In this document: piece after piece, positions 1 through 11,181 of the stretch
Numbering within the stretch: position 1 is the first letter of the stretch
Layout: every line of letters begins with the position of its first letter
From: Bisporella sp. PMI_857
Lineage: Eukaryota > Ascomycota > Leotiomycetes > Helotiales > Helotiaceae
Reading direction: 5' to 3'
Assembly: GCA_021307315.1 (NCBI GenBank)
Contig: JAJSPD010000033.1
Span: 124,001-188,000, forward strand
Length of the DNA: 64,000 nt
Made by a program: the position numbers and the translations under genes
Notes under the pieces: model-generated
The model's input: only the letters and a program-made list of their open reading frames with translations
Database searches by the model: none
Told to the model about the DNA's origin: nothing

Positions 1-905
1 TATCGGGCCACATTGATAGCATCTCGATCGGTCGTCTCGCGCAGAAGTTCCCCTTCTTCCTCACGTTCTGTGTACTGCCAGGAGTCCTTGATGACAAGCG
101 GCATCCGCGGATCCGCCATGCAATGGGCTTTCCAGCAAGTCGTCGCCCGGCCAGCTATGCTGGGTGCGCGCTTCATACGCTTGCCGATAATCAGGCGCTC
201 TTTTCGACCGGCGAGTTCGATGTCGATGTATCGCTTGTTGACGATAGTAGGATCGAACCTAAGCTGCTCCTCACTCATCCACAAAAACGCCAGTATCGTA
301 GTTACGAACCGCAGGTCGTCTATATTAATGCCAAATTGGTCGGACGCAACCCCGTCGACGTATAGGAGTCAACTTGCGCCCCTCTGCAAATGTTGACAGC
401 CTCCCGCTAAAGTCCGAAAACCAGTTCAGCACATCATCCTGGTTTGCTTTTTTGCCACCCCGTCTAGCCATTGTCAAAGACCGGGTCACCGCCTTCTATA
501 CACTGCTTGAAGGACGTCTCGGATGCTGTCTCAAGCTCGTCCACGCCTCCAAAATATGTCTCGCGGAAGCTGCAGAGCCCAACATATATAGGGCCGAGCT
601 CCTTTTTCAGCACATCGTCCACATACTTGCGGTGCTCCGACGAATTTTCGAAGCTGCTTGTGTTGCGAAGCCACGGGGTCTGTTGGATGGAAGAGGCGAT
701 CGGTCGAGGCGGAGGAGTAGATTCGGTGACTGCATTGAAGGCCTGTTCCCAGACCTTACTGTCAGGCCTGTTGAATTGCAGTTAAGCGGGGCTGTATGCG
801 GTCGAAATCAAAATCGTTGAAGTCAATAGCAGAATTCAGTCTGAGAAGGTCGCTGCGAAGCGTGCCATGACCGGTCTTCGAACGTAGAAGGCGGCTGGTG
901 GGGAG
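1..905 (-). pseudogene. FunK1-type fungal protein kinase, broken and cut by window edge
   Basis: Read on the minus strand, the pieces match the fungal-type (FunK1) protein kinase family as I know it. An N-terminal piece (about 905-785) is followed after a frame change by a piece rich in Ser/Pro (785-467). A TAG stop at 464-466 sits where the family has Trp. A short piece (463-380) then leads to the kinase part (about 365-1) with ATTCWKAH and MPLVIKDSWQYTEREEEGE, typical FunK1 motifs around the glycine-rich and lysine region. About 80 codons that normally lie between the last two pieces are missing. The catalytic half would lie left of the window. Frame changes, a stop and the deletion make it a pseudogene. 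FunK1 kinases are expanded and poorly characterised in fungi; a role cannot be given here. Confidence 0.8.
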
Positions 906-1201
906 GATTCTAAGTGCTGATAAATGATTGAATGCGAGATCCCGCGTATCTGAACGCTATTAGACGAGTCCCTACTATAGAAATGTCAGATAGTGTCAAA
1001 TACCTTGGAGGGCAAGGCCCACAACCGCCTCTGGAGCACATGAGATGCTTCTGTCTTTGCAAATTGAACTGAACAAAGCGCGGAAGGTATCACGGCCCTT
1101 CCTAATAGGATTGTCACAGAATAGACCTGCTGTGGGAGGTCATTGGCTGGATACGCGGGCTTGCCAAGGAAGGCTAAAAAGATGGTATCCATGAGAACAG
1201 C

Positions 1202-1430
1202 TAGAAGGCTTCCCTACTCAACCGCCCAAATTTTGGTTTTATTAGAATTTTGCCACAACAACATCATTTAATCAGAATTTGAACACTGCCACGGTAATTT
1301 TCGAGTTAATTTACATTAGATCCCTTAATTTGAGAATAATCTGACTATTTTAAAAATTTTCGATTTTTTTTGGTGTTCCTACTATATTTTTGGGCGGGTA
1401 GGGTTGGCGGTTGATTAGGGAAGCCTTCTA
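1202..1430. mobile_element. MITE with about 40-base terminal inverted repeats and TA target site
   Basis: The left end (GAAGGCTTCCCTA, then CAACCGCC) is repeated in inverse at the right end (GGCGGTTGATTAGGGAAGCC). Each end is bordered by TA. The interior is AT-rich with no coding frame. Short size, inverted repeats and a TA duplication point to a non-autonomous Tc1/mariner-type element. No second copy was noticed in the window. Confidence 0.75.
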
Positions 1431-2590
1431 CTGTAAATTATCTGTTCTTCAAGCGTGTACACATACAACAATATCACTTCGCTATTTGGGGATTGTCAAT
1501 CATCAATTAGCTGTTCACAGCACTACTGAGTACTCTCCGCGATAATTTCTGACAGCGATTGATCTGCCATGGCAGATGTGATCTCGGTGAGAAGGCTTGG
1601 ACCTTCAAATGCCCAGCCCCACCACCAGCCACTCAGCTACCAACCTTGGCATTGTCAGGGTAATGCACAAGCCAACCTTCGTTCATGAGGCGGAGTGATG
1701 TGAGCAGCACGACGGGATTGGTTGATTTTCACGACATATATATGTCATTGTGCAGAACAACACCATGCAATAGGTCGTTCAAGCTTGGTGGGCTAAGCTG
1801 AAAGAAACGGACTTGCGATCAAAGCCTCAAACTTGTTGTTCCACTGCTTCCCTCTTTGAAAAAAAAATATGAAGGTAAATGTTAGTGATCCTCCGGAGCC
1901 GGGATCCAGTTTAGATCGATATTACATTCCAGCATTACCGGGGAGGCCTTGTCTTTTTTGAGCACCCCAAAGGTTCTAAGGAAACACTGTACGGTGCAGC
2001 GATACTAAGAGATGCATACGTGTGGTACATCTCATATCATACTATTATTTACCGCTGTCGCGGCTGCAACGGTTCGATGTCATTGCCTCCCTTTTGGGGC
2101 GCTTGCTAGTTAGATTTTCAGATATTCTCAAGATCCTTCTCAATATTGGAATGGCGGGGTAGTTCCGTCCTACTCCGCAAAAGAAACCCCCGAAAATAAC
2201 CGAAGGGTTACCAGCTCTTCGGGAACGTCTCTAAAAATAAGATATGCTTGGCTGGCCGCCTTTGTCCGTGTTCCTTGGTGAACGAGCCCCGATAAATCCA
2301 CATGGAACGCTAAACTTTCCCTCCGCCATTTCCCAGGAACACCAGCGGGTTACGGGTGACGTTATGAAGGAGAGGTCAGCGTGGCTATTCATACTGTAGT
2401 GGAGGTACAAGAGAAAGTTATAAAAGCTTGTGAAGATCTTTTTGTTGTTTAGCATTTAACATCAAGAACACCCGTTTCCTTCAGTCCTTTTCTTTTTTGG
2501 TACAACAGCACTCACACGTTCAAACTATCTTAAGCCGAAATCTGACTCATTTCTATTTTTCTATTTATTCTACCGTTTTCTTTCCGCATC
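1431..2590. other. Intergenic, no gene recognised
   Basis: About 1.15 kb of mixed sequence without a convincing coding frame on either strand. Its right part, just before the small secreted protein candidate, has pyrimidine-rich tracts of the kind seen in fungal promoters. No repeat shared with other parts of the window was noticed. Confidence 0.4.
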
Positions 2591-2957
2591 ATGTATCTCT
2601 CCAAGATTGCTTTCTTCGTTCTTGTGTCGGCGATCACTGCGGCCTCTGCCATGAGCGTCGACAACCGTAATGATGCTGGTCTAGACGCGCTTCCAGGCTC
2701 TCGCCTTTGCTTAAGCGGGCCAGCGCGTATGAAGTTGCAAAATGCGTCAGTACACATTCTCCCTGCACCAATTTTTAGCAGCGATTCATAAAACAACGGC
2801 CATCCTTGTTTACTTACCTTGAGATATTCTTTTACGCTAACATTTATGTGTGTAATTATAGAAGCGCTGCGCTAAAGGATCGCTTCATCCGAACCAGGAG
2901 GTGCAACGACTGTTGAGAAATGCTTGGATCTGTCTAGATGGATGCGTCAGTATTTTT
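2591..2957 (+). CDS. Candidate small secreted cysteine-containing protein
   Basis: The ATG at 2591 opens a frame starting MYLSKIAFFVLVSAITAASA, a clear signal peptide: basic residue, hydrophobic core, and Ala-x-Ala before a likely cut. The mature part has one Cys before an intron. A branch site GCTAAC at about 2836-2841 and the acceptor ending at 2861 are good. Two donors are possible, at 2746 (GTCAGT) and 2750 (GTACAC). The first gives a protein of about 69 residues ending CNDC. The second opens a longer frame through 2862-2946 with three more cysteines (KRCAKG, ICLDGC) and perhaps a third exon. Effector-like proteins of necrotrophic or symbiotic fungi look like this, but no family was recognised. 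The signal peptide is firm; the rest of the model is not. Confidence 0.45.
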
Positions 2958-2959
2958 TT

Positions 2960-3794
2960 TTCCCTTTAATTTGAAGCCTACGAGTTTGCAATGAAACTAA
3001 CTAGATGGCAGGTGAAAGCATGAAAGAAAGGAAATCAGGATTCGGATTTTTTTGGGATTTAAAGAGCAATATAGTGTCAATATTAACCATGTTCGTTTGG
3101 GTAGCCCCTCCATTGATTTCGTAGTGAAAGATATAGTTGTATTATTCCGTGGTATAACAACTCAGCGACAGAAAGAGGATTATAAATGACGGATTCGGCA
3201 CACACCAATCTTTCAGATAAATGAGTGTTGGTATCACTTTCTGTGATACCTTCTTCGTATTGACGACTTGCAATAGCTTAAGTCGGTTACCCACGGGGCA
3301 CGTAGCACCGCGATCTCAGCGCAGTGCTATATATGCTCGTTGTAGGTGGTTGACTTGTTCTTGATTGTTCTAAGTTACATCCTACGAGCGAGAACTTAAA
3401 TACATTCAGGTGGTGTGGCCTGTGCGTCATAGGACGTTCACATGACTTTATACCAACAATGAGGTTTCATACGAAAATACATCATCTTCCATCAATGCTG
3501 CCGTCTTGATTCGCTCTTTGTGCTCGTGTTACTTATCCCGAATTAGACTTATGGCCCATCTTGTATCAAATTACACCATGCCCTCAGGTGCTTTTCCTTA
3601 CGACCTTTCCAAAGCGGGGGCCTTGTGCCTGAATAGGATGTGGAAATTCCCACTTCGCAATTTCCGCATGCGAAGCTCCAGTCGAGGTTTTCCAGGATAG
3701 TTTTGATATGTCGACATGGAATGGATCTTTCTTCTCTCCTTGGTTGAGCGGCTTATCCCATTCACTTCACGGCATATATAAGATCACAGGACTA
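2960..3794. other. Intergenic, no gene recognised
   Basis: No coding frame with recognisable content. The stretch 3780-3900 has a TATAAGTA box-like sequence that recurs with similar surroundings near 46760; its meaning is unclear. Confidence 0.35.
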
Positions 3795-4560
3795 TCAAAC
3801 AACAAAAGGTCGACAGGATAGACAGTCGCGCCGAGCCGGTGGGTCCTCGGAGGCGGGTCGAAGGGTATAAGTAAGGGTACTGAAAAAAGAAAACGAGATA
3901 GAGATCAGTATGCAGAACAGAGCCTCTAAAGCGGAACGCCTACTTTGGATGATGTTCACTAAGGCCGCCATTACACCCGCAAGCATGCATCCATACATTT
4001 GACGCGTGGTCCACTACCGGGTGCTACCGCCGCTCCAAGCAACTGTCTTGCAGTCAAGGGAGAAACTAGCCGTAGTCGTTTTAATGCCTTCGTCATTGCT
4101 TTTCCAATGTGATGCGCATACCGGGGTTTTGAGTCCATGATCACTCCCAAGATCCCGGCGGTCTCCTTTGGTTCGATTGATTCTCCTTTGATAGTGAAAG
4201 GTCTGGTGCTGACTCGGTCTGGCCGTCTAACAAAATGAATTATTGCTGTCTTGCCCCCTTCGAACGTAGCTCCGCTCCGCCTTACCCAGTCGATAGCTCT
4301 GCCGATGATGGCTTGAATCCTTTTCGGTCTGCTTCTGCTGATGGTCTGTGACCCACGCACTATAGTCATCCACGAATGCCATTGATCCCCCTTTGCATTC
4401 ATTTTGTATTGAACCAAGTCGGCATTAAAGGTGAGAAATAGTATTGGTGAAAGTGGAGACCCCTGCGACCATAGAGCGACCTACTGGAAGGATTCAGCTC
4501 TGACCATATAATTCAAAGCAAGCAGCCGAATACGAGGACTTTCGCAAAAATAGCTGACCA
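3795..4560 (-). mobile_element. LINE (Tad-like) reverse transcriptase fragment
   Basis: The minus strand encodes the C-terminal half of a non-LTR retrotransposon reverse transcriptase. QGSPLSPILFLTFNADLVQ is read at about 4480-4415. The catalytic FVDDY box lies at about 4376-4362 in a shifted frame. RRSGATFEGGKTAIIHF and ESIEPKETAGILGVIMDSKP follow at about 4290-4120 in a third frame. VWMHAC near 4000 is the usual end of this region. At least two frameshifts and an upstream stop show it is dead. The endonuclease part and the start are missing. It belongs to the same broad group as the LINE at 12-14.6 kb, but is a different fragment. Confidence 0.85.
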
Positions 4561-4714
4561 AATAATCTTGACCTGCATCATTTTTCTCTCTTGAGGTAGA
4601 AATACGGCTTGGCGGGTTCGTGCACAGCGCAGAGCAAGGTTACACAAGGCGGGGTAGGTTTTTCGAGAATCCCATCGCGAAACGCATCAATGTAGAAATC
4701 ATCTGTAAGCATTA

Positions 4715-6775
4715 ATGACTTTAGCTGACTCACGACAAGAAGATATGCCCCGCAAAAAAACCTTCTCACAAGGCGGAATGTGGGGAAGCAATGTCACCAG
4801 AGAACATGTGTTGCAGAAAATTACCCTTCTTGCCATGCTAGGTGGGGTACGGGAAGGCACCAAGGAGCATGAATTAATCCCTCGACCTGGGAGAGCATCA
4901 TGCGTAACTATTGAACAAGAGGGAGAGATTGTGAGCAATTTAGCAGTCCTTGCTTCTCGCCGCAAGAATTCCAAAGCGGTAGTCGCAATTGCTATCGAGG
5001 AAGATGAGGATGGTCAAGGAATGACCATTTGAATAGCTGTCAATGGTGACAGTGTCATGCACCTCAAAGAAGGATTAGTTCAGATCAGCGAGACACTAGA
5101 GCAAGTTTCAAGACTTGGTAGGCTCAACCTAAGCGAAGCTATGGTTATGTCTGACGCCTATTAGAGCAATCTGAGATACATGATATAGAAAGCCTTTTTC
5201 GACAAGTGATCATGCTAGACTTCTACCGTATTTGTACACGATTGCGGTTGGGTAGGAAATACCAAATTGAAGCATCCCCCATCATGCTTCTACGCCAAGC
5301 TCTCTACGACAATTCTATAGCCGGAATCGAAGAGCCCAAGATGATAGCGTTGCGGGAAAATGTTACGGCTCTAGTTGAAGCTTACCGAAGATTACAATAG
5401 ACGCCACAACCTCTCGACAAACCTACGGCATACCAAATGATAGAGGAAGTAACTAGACTGGCTCACAACTTGAATCAGTCATCCTGGTTCTCGGTCGCTC
5501 TGAATAAGTCCTCGAAATTTAGCTCGTCGAAATTGGCTTCTCTCGGAGATTCAGTGGCCAAGCTTGGGCAATATTATAAGGCAGCCTCAGAACTTGTGCT
5601 AGCAGCAAGAAGAAAAAGATGCCGAATATTTCGAAAGATCCGAGTTGAGAGTTTTCAGATCTGTGTACCAGAACACGTCAGGATACCCACTCAACCCGGG
5701 TCAGCCCTTCCCTTAGTCGACCATCTGCTCCAATCACTTGAAACGTCAAAATTACTACACTGCCTGGGCTCGAAATTTGCAGTCGACGCCGCGCTGGTTA
5801 ATCGCTTGAATAGCGAGAGAGCTGGCATCAAACTTCATGCCGAAATCAAGCTCCTTTTTTATTATGAATCATGTCCTGCATACGCAAGACCGAGGGTAAT
5901 ATGTACCAACAAGAGCGCTTGCTACTTGTGCGACCTCTTTTTTAGGATCCACGGCCAATTCCAACTGCCAAGAACATTTGGAAAGATGAATGAGAGATGG
6001 ATTTTGCCTGATTGGCTACATGATATACCCCCAAGTCGGATTCCAGCCTTGAGGAATGCGGTTGAGCAGTTCAGTACGGCCCTAGACTCCCAAATTAGAC
6101 TCGCCTCAAAGAATATGAAACGTCAGCCTGATCCGATCGAGAGTTCTGTTGGTATATCCGCATATTGGTCATGCTCTACTGTTGACAGGGCAGCTTGGTC
6201 TCAGCCAATTCCCAGCCCAGATACAACTGCCACTGTCCCAACAGGGTACCCGCCAGCCCCAGAATCACTTGAGGTAAGTTAGTTTCATCCTATTGTGTTT
6301 CTTCTAGAAGCACTCAGAAGACATAACATATATCTGTTTGACATAGATGCCGATTCTTTCACGGTCATCTTCTTGTACTGTCCTAATTCCTGCACCTTCA
6401 CTATCCCCAGACACCGTGCCGAACACCTTTCAAGAATACGAAACACTACGGCGCGGCAAACATATATACCGACGACTCCCAGAAAGAGGCCAGTCCTTTA
6501 CAGTTACTTTCTATGACTTGTACGCCACGGTATCTTTCGATACTGCCCAAAGTGCTAGTGATGAGAATGAGATTACACCATGGGTGCGGATTAGATTTCT
6601 GGAATCCACAGAACAGCCAAAGCTTAGTAACGACGGCGACAATGTTATTTCCTTAGAAGATATCCCAGAAGGTGCTGAAGTGGCAGTTACACATGGTGTG
6701 AGTGGCTCCCAAATGGTGCTCTATATCCGTTGGAAATGGCAGGTTATTTCTATTCAATGCATATCACAACTGTGA
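4715..6775 (+). pseudogene. OTT_1508-like deaminase, three exons, two in-frame stops
   Basis: Exons 4715-5117, 5165-6273 and 6347-6775 join in phase into a frame of 646 codons, with introns of 47 and 73 bases. Two stops interrupt it: TGA at 5030-5032 and TAG at 5398-5400. Both read as single C-to-T changes of Arg and Gln codons; the TAG fits CpA-to-TpA. The middle carries a zinc-deaminase pattern: HAEIKLLFYYE (His and catalytic Glu) and, about 33 residues later, the CxxC in SACYLC, followed by FRIHGQFQLPRTFGK. This is the OTT_1508-like deaminase family (Pfam PF14441), expanded in fungi and distantly related to nucleic-acid deaminases. The last exon has a beta-rich domain of unknown role. The substrate is unknown. 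Apart from the stops the frame is remarkably clean, so loss is recent or the gene model needs checking. Confidence 0.75.
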
Positions 6776-7902
6776 GTGAAGTGGTCCACCAATCCTGCTT
6801 TAAGAGGGTAGTTCAAGTGTCAATAGGCATGCTGCCTAAAAGAAGCATCGACAAATATGCATGTCCTGACATCATATGATGCATTTTGGTGCTTTTAGAC
6901 TTTAGAGTTGAGTAGCGGCCAAACAAAGTGAATTGGGTAAGGACATTAACTAGTATCTACGAACCCATATTTTATAACTCTGAGAAGTGGTAGGCGTGTC
7001 TTGTTATGCTCAATTTGTGAGACTGTCGAATCATTCCAAGGTCTACATTTCATATCAATATAAACCTATTACTTTTGTACTGCCAGTCACGTGTTCTTGC
7101 CTGCTATATTGCAATCCCTCCTGCTGCCCTCTGTTTGTTAAAATTTCGCTCATCGCGCCTTATAATAAACTCTATCGACTTTTTATTAAGTGCTATTGTT
7201 CTTTGTACAATGTTCTTTTATTAAAGTGTGTCTTTACCTAAGTGTTATACTTTTATACCTTGTCGATATCCTTGCCCTGGAAGAGAAGCTGATACCGCCC
7301 ATTCCCCTTAAAATTGACCCTTAAACATCTTTTTCCTTCAGGGCCACATTCAATTCGTATGCGTATAGCTCCTGCGTTTCCCTTTTTGATTTCCGGGATT
7401 GTCATTCAACTAAGGTCGAGGTCAATCCCGGGAATCTCACCTTGGACTACCGATAGCGGTAGGGACGACGAAGGCGATAGTATGGTATCTACGGAACGGC
7501 TTCGGGCAAAACCTCTCGCACACAGCCTAAGTGAAATCATTGCACAAGTTTCACTCGCCAGGGGTCCGCCAAATGGTTCGTGCGATTGATCAAAAGATAA
7601 CAAGAAGTTCAATTCCCCAATTTTCCACTTCCTAAAAGCCAGGAAAGCTCTTGGTTGCGGACGGAATTAAAAGAGTCTTGGGAGAGCAATCATTAAGATC
7701 CGCTGCAAGATATGCTCTATGTCATCGGGACTATCACTTCCCAGATATCAAAGTTATTGCAGCGTCCCTTCGCTACTTAGTCTTTGATACGCTCGTCCTC
7801 CAAAGTCCTCCCACGAGAATTGTATACATGTAATCTTTCCTCTCTGGTATGTTTTTATCAGCCCTTCAAATGAACTTCCGAATACGCCTTCAAATGTGAA
7901 TC
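6776..7902. other. Intergenic with LTR remnant
   Basis: Holds the LTR 3-prime remnant listed separately (about 7030-7142). The rest (7143-7902), downstream of the convergent regulator gene, shows short open frames without recognisable content. Confidence 0.4.
7030..7142 (+). repeat. 3-prime end fragment of an LTR (family C)
   Basis: The stretch with GCTATATTGCAATCCCTCCT, CTGCTGCCCTCTGTTTGTTA and an upstream CATATCAATATAAACC matches the 3-prime ends of the LTRs at 12882-13231 and 57430-57900, and in reverse 32148-32535. Only this end is present, and the terminal TTACA is altered. Confidence 0.65.
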
Positions 7903-9939
7903 TCAATTTCGCACAAGCTCTGCCCCCAAGCTCTCCGTCAGGGTCATCGGCATGCTCCAATCGATCACGCTCTGTTTCGTTTGCCAGACTCCATCCGTCC
8001 CCATGCTAAGTGCTTCTACGCTCGCAGACTTGGTGTTGGCATTGATATCTACCTTAGTAACATAGATTCTCGCCCAATCTGGAATATACCCGTCCGTCAT
8101 TCCTCTTTCTTCCTCCTGCATGATCCAGACCCCGAATCTGGCTACGAATAGGCTATCCCACGTTCCTTCTCGCCTTGGGGTGGAAAACAACATCATGATG
8201 GCTTCTCGTCGAATCTGAGGATCGCGACAGCCTTTCACGACTACAAAAAGGGATGGAAGGATACCTAGACTGTTAATACTTGATATTAGTCATTTCTCTT
8301 TGGGTATTCTGAAATATGCGGTTAATTCACTTACTCCATACAGAACATGCCCATCTACGGATCAGAACCTTGAAGTTAGATTGTATTTCACAAAATTTTC
8401 AGAAGTATGATAGTTTTAGAATAATCTGCCTGTAACACATGTCCAAGGACTACTGTGCAGGTCTTGAAAGCCATGAATTCTTGAGACTTTCGAACGTAAG
8501 GATATTTCTGCGAAAAAGTGACACTTACTACAGAAGAACGGTGCGCTGGTAGACTTGAGGCTTTCGCTAACGTGACAATCTTTTTGTATTCGGGCATAAA
8601 TACATCCATGGATGCTTCATCCCTAAATCCGATAGATTTGAGAAGGATCTGAATAGCATATATGCAGATCTCTAATGGAAAGAGATCGCGCTTCACATCT
8701 TCTATGAGATATAAGTGCATTTGTTGAACGGTTGACAGCCATGTTTTCATTCCGACCAAGTGGCTCTCTATCTGTGCCAACATCTCCATTTTGTGCGCTT
8801 CTAGTTCATATTCTGTCATCGATCCCGTCATGTTATTGGGTGATTGGCTATTGGATCTATCAGCTTCCAGTAATTGGGCTTTCGATTTGAGATATGGGCC
8901 TCCTCCAAAGACAACGGCAGCGGAACAGAGCACCTGGATGCTATCAGCCATCATCTTCTCAAATCCTTGGTAAGCCTCATCGATGCTTGGATATCCCGGA
9001 GGAATGTACTGTGTAGTACTTGATTTGATTGTTCCCAAGGAAGCAGGCAAATGGACCTGACCACGAAGCCACTTCGCCCCTGTGACATGCATGTTCAACC
9101 TTCCGAACGCTTGCACAATATCGTTTTCGATCTGTGTTGCAGAAGGCACAGAAAACTTTTCACGAGGCTGTGTTTTTGTCTTCCAATCTTGCAGGATTTT
9201 GCATCCGCTCTCAGCATGGAGGACGACGGCAGTTAGATTTCCCTGGAATCCTTCAAATAATATCACCAGTAGACACGCAATCAACAGCTCCCTAATCCCT
9301 TGAGGCTGCTTATACAGAACTTGGCGCATCGTATTCAAGGCATAGTCATATTGCCGCAACGCATTCTCATAATGCATGCTAGATTGGACTTTGCTCATAG
9401 CATAGAGATCCGATCCACGCTCATAGATCATGCACTTCTTCACAGTCCCTAAAGCTCCAAGAGCAACGGCTGCCCGTCGGATGGACCTATCCGTGTGACA
9501 TGCTTGCAATACAATGCGGTGCCACAGATTTGTGCTGTAACCTGTGGACAGCTCAGGTACAACATAAGCTATAAAGGTTTGAAGATAAAGTCCCTCGGTC
9601 TCATTCAACTCTTGCAAGTCATGAGATGGCTGTTTCAGTTTCAGTGGACGTATTGACCTCAATGGTTGTAAGGATGTCGGTGTTTTCTTTCGCTTTAATC
9701 GTACAGGATCGGAGTATCCTTCGCAATGGCGGGCGAGTTGACGACAACGAGAACAGTAAGGTTTCATTTCATCACACTTTACGTGGCGAGCTCTTGGAAA
9801 CGATTAGTTATATGATATACTTTTGCAAAGCTGAAAAGACTCACTTGCATGTGATGCATCCTCCTCTTGTTTTCTGCTTGCCTATCGCCCCTTGCCTCTT
9901 CCATTTACTTCTAGGCACAGAAAAGGAAATAGTGTCCAT
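7903..9939 (-). CDS. Zn2Cys6 fungal transcription factor
   Basis: Four exons fit in phase: 9939-9845, 9792-8529, 8354-8335 (only 20 bases) and 8269-7903, giving 581 residues. The zinc cluster is split by the first intron: GCITCK, then ARHVKCDEMKPYCSRCRQL and ARHC, giving the six cysteines. Intron branch sites CTAAT, CTAAC and CTAAT are present. The remainder resembles the fungal-specific activator domain, with a conserved end CRDPQIRREAIMMLF, PRREGTWDSLFVARFG. It should be a nuclear DNA-binding regulator; the targets are unknown. The gene lies 7.5 kb from the metabolic genes at 17.4-20.8 kb with transposons between, so control of them is only a possibility. The 20-base exon is the weakest part of the model but is supported by phase and by branch sites on both sides. 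Confidence 0.85.
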
Positions 9940-11181
9940 AGTTTTGTATAATGGTATCGCTTAAAAGAGAAGTTTTAGAATGGATACAGTCGAGCATGAT
10001 CGACAATCGAACAAAAATTTTTGTACGAAAAACTTTCGACTCTAAGAGCACGGACCAAGCGGTCTAGCAGCAGGACGAATTGGGACTAGATATGCAAATA
10101 CGACCGCAAGCGTGTATCAAACAATCTAGATAGAGCACAGCTAAGGGAATGTAAAGGCTGTGTATCCTCTAGTGTTACATTCATGTCAGGCCGCTTATCA
10201 ATGATTCGTCCATCGACACGGCAGTAGCCAGGCATCCTTTTCCACATAAGTGGCTGAGTCAGCTTATTCCTAGGGGCGGGGAACCAGTACGTTTACCACC
10301 CATGGTAGGTTTATAATTTGGGTCCGACTCACGTACATCCCATGTAAGCTCAGACTTCTGACTAAACAGCTTCCCACACCAAAACACCACACAGGTAGAA
10401 CACCCCGCAACCACTTGTAGGGACGAGATACGGACACTTAAAACATCAGGATCAAATTACAAGGTAATACGATAACTAATCGAAGTACAATCGAATGGTG
10501 CAATAGCTTCCAATTCCGTAAATACAAAATGTAATCGATGATTCCGCAGAGTTATTGTAGGAAGTAGGGGTTTACGAATCCACATATGACCCACCAGGTC
10601 ACGTGGTCCGCACAACCCCTATTTTGTAGAATCTAGAGTAGAACCTAATAAAATAACAATTACCATATCCATCAAGAGCAAGAGCGTGGCCTATTATATA
10701 GAGCTACGCCCGTTGCCCCGTGGAAGGTAAGGAGGAGGCATACCAACAGTTATTGCTAGGGCTAAAATTATATAACCCCCCACACGTGGCTAATACACTG
10801 ACTTAAATGACTCCCAAAATATCTACTTATTCTGGGGCCAATTACACCCGTAAGCTAACCTGTAAGCTACGTATTAAAGTCTTAGAGAATGTATCTCTCC
10901 TGATCTTTAGCAATATCGTCCGTGATTGCCTTCTATACATCTTGTCCCGTCCAATGCTCTGGAGCACACGTGACCTATATTAGCCGAGCTCTCTGACAGA
11001 AATAGGGTTTATTAGGCAAGAGGAATCAATTAGAGGATCTGTGAGGGTATCACGGTGATGGAAATACAGGCTTGTATGAGCGTTACAGTTGATGATATTG
11101 TCTACAGTTCGGAGCCGTAAATGAGGGGAAGATGTTTCTAGGTCCTTGGCTTACTTACGTAAGCCGATTTTTGACACTCGG
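9940..11181. other. Repeat-rich intergenic region
   Basis: No gene recognised. It contains three remnants. A partial terminal repeat of the foldback family (about 10278-10322) shares TTTATAATTTG and GGTAGGTTTA with the element at 11182. A dispersed repeat copy lies at 10556-10705. A fragment of the LTR at 42015-42185 lies, inverted, at about 10945-11000. The remainder is AT-rich and featureless. Confidence 0.55.
10556..10705 (+). repeat. Dispersed repeat R2, copy 1
   Basis: About 150 bases match 21967-22112 in the same orientation, for example TCACGTGGTCCGCACAAC, ATTTTGTAGAATCTAGAGTA and CATCAAGAGCAAGAGCGTGG. Similarity stops abruptly on the right (CCTATYATATA), as at an element end or break. 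The left edge TGTAGG could be an LTR start. Confidence 0.7.

Noticed and set aside
8388..8528. Extension of regulator exon 2 to a stop at 8388
   Set aside because: The extra sequence does not fit the family, while an intron 8355-8528 with a CTAAC branch and correct phase leads to conserved C-terminal sequence.
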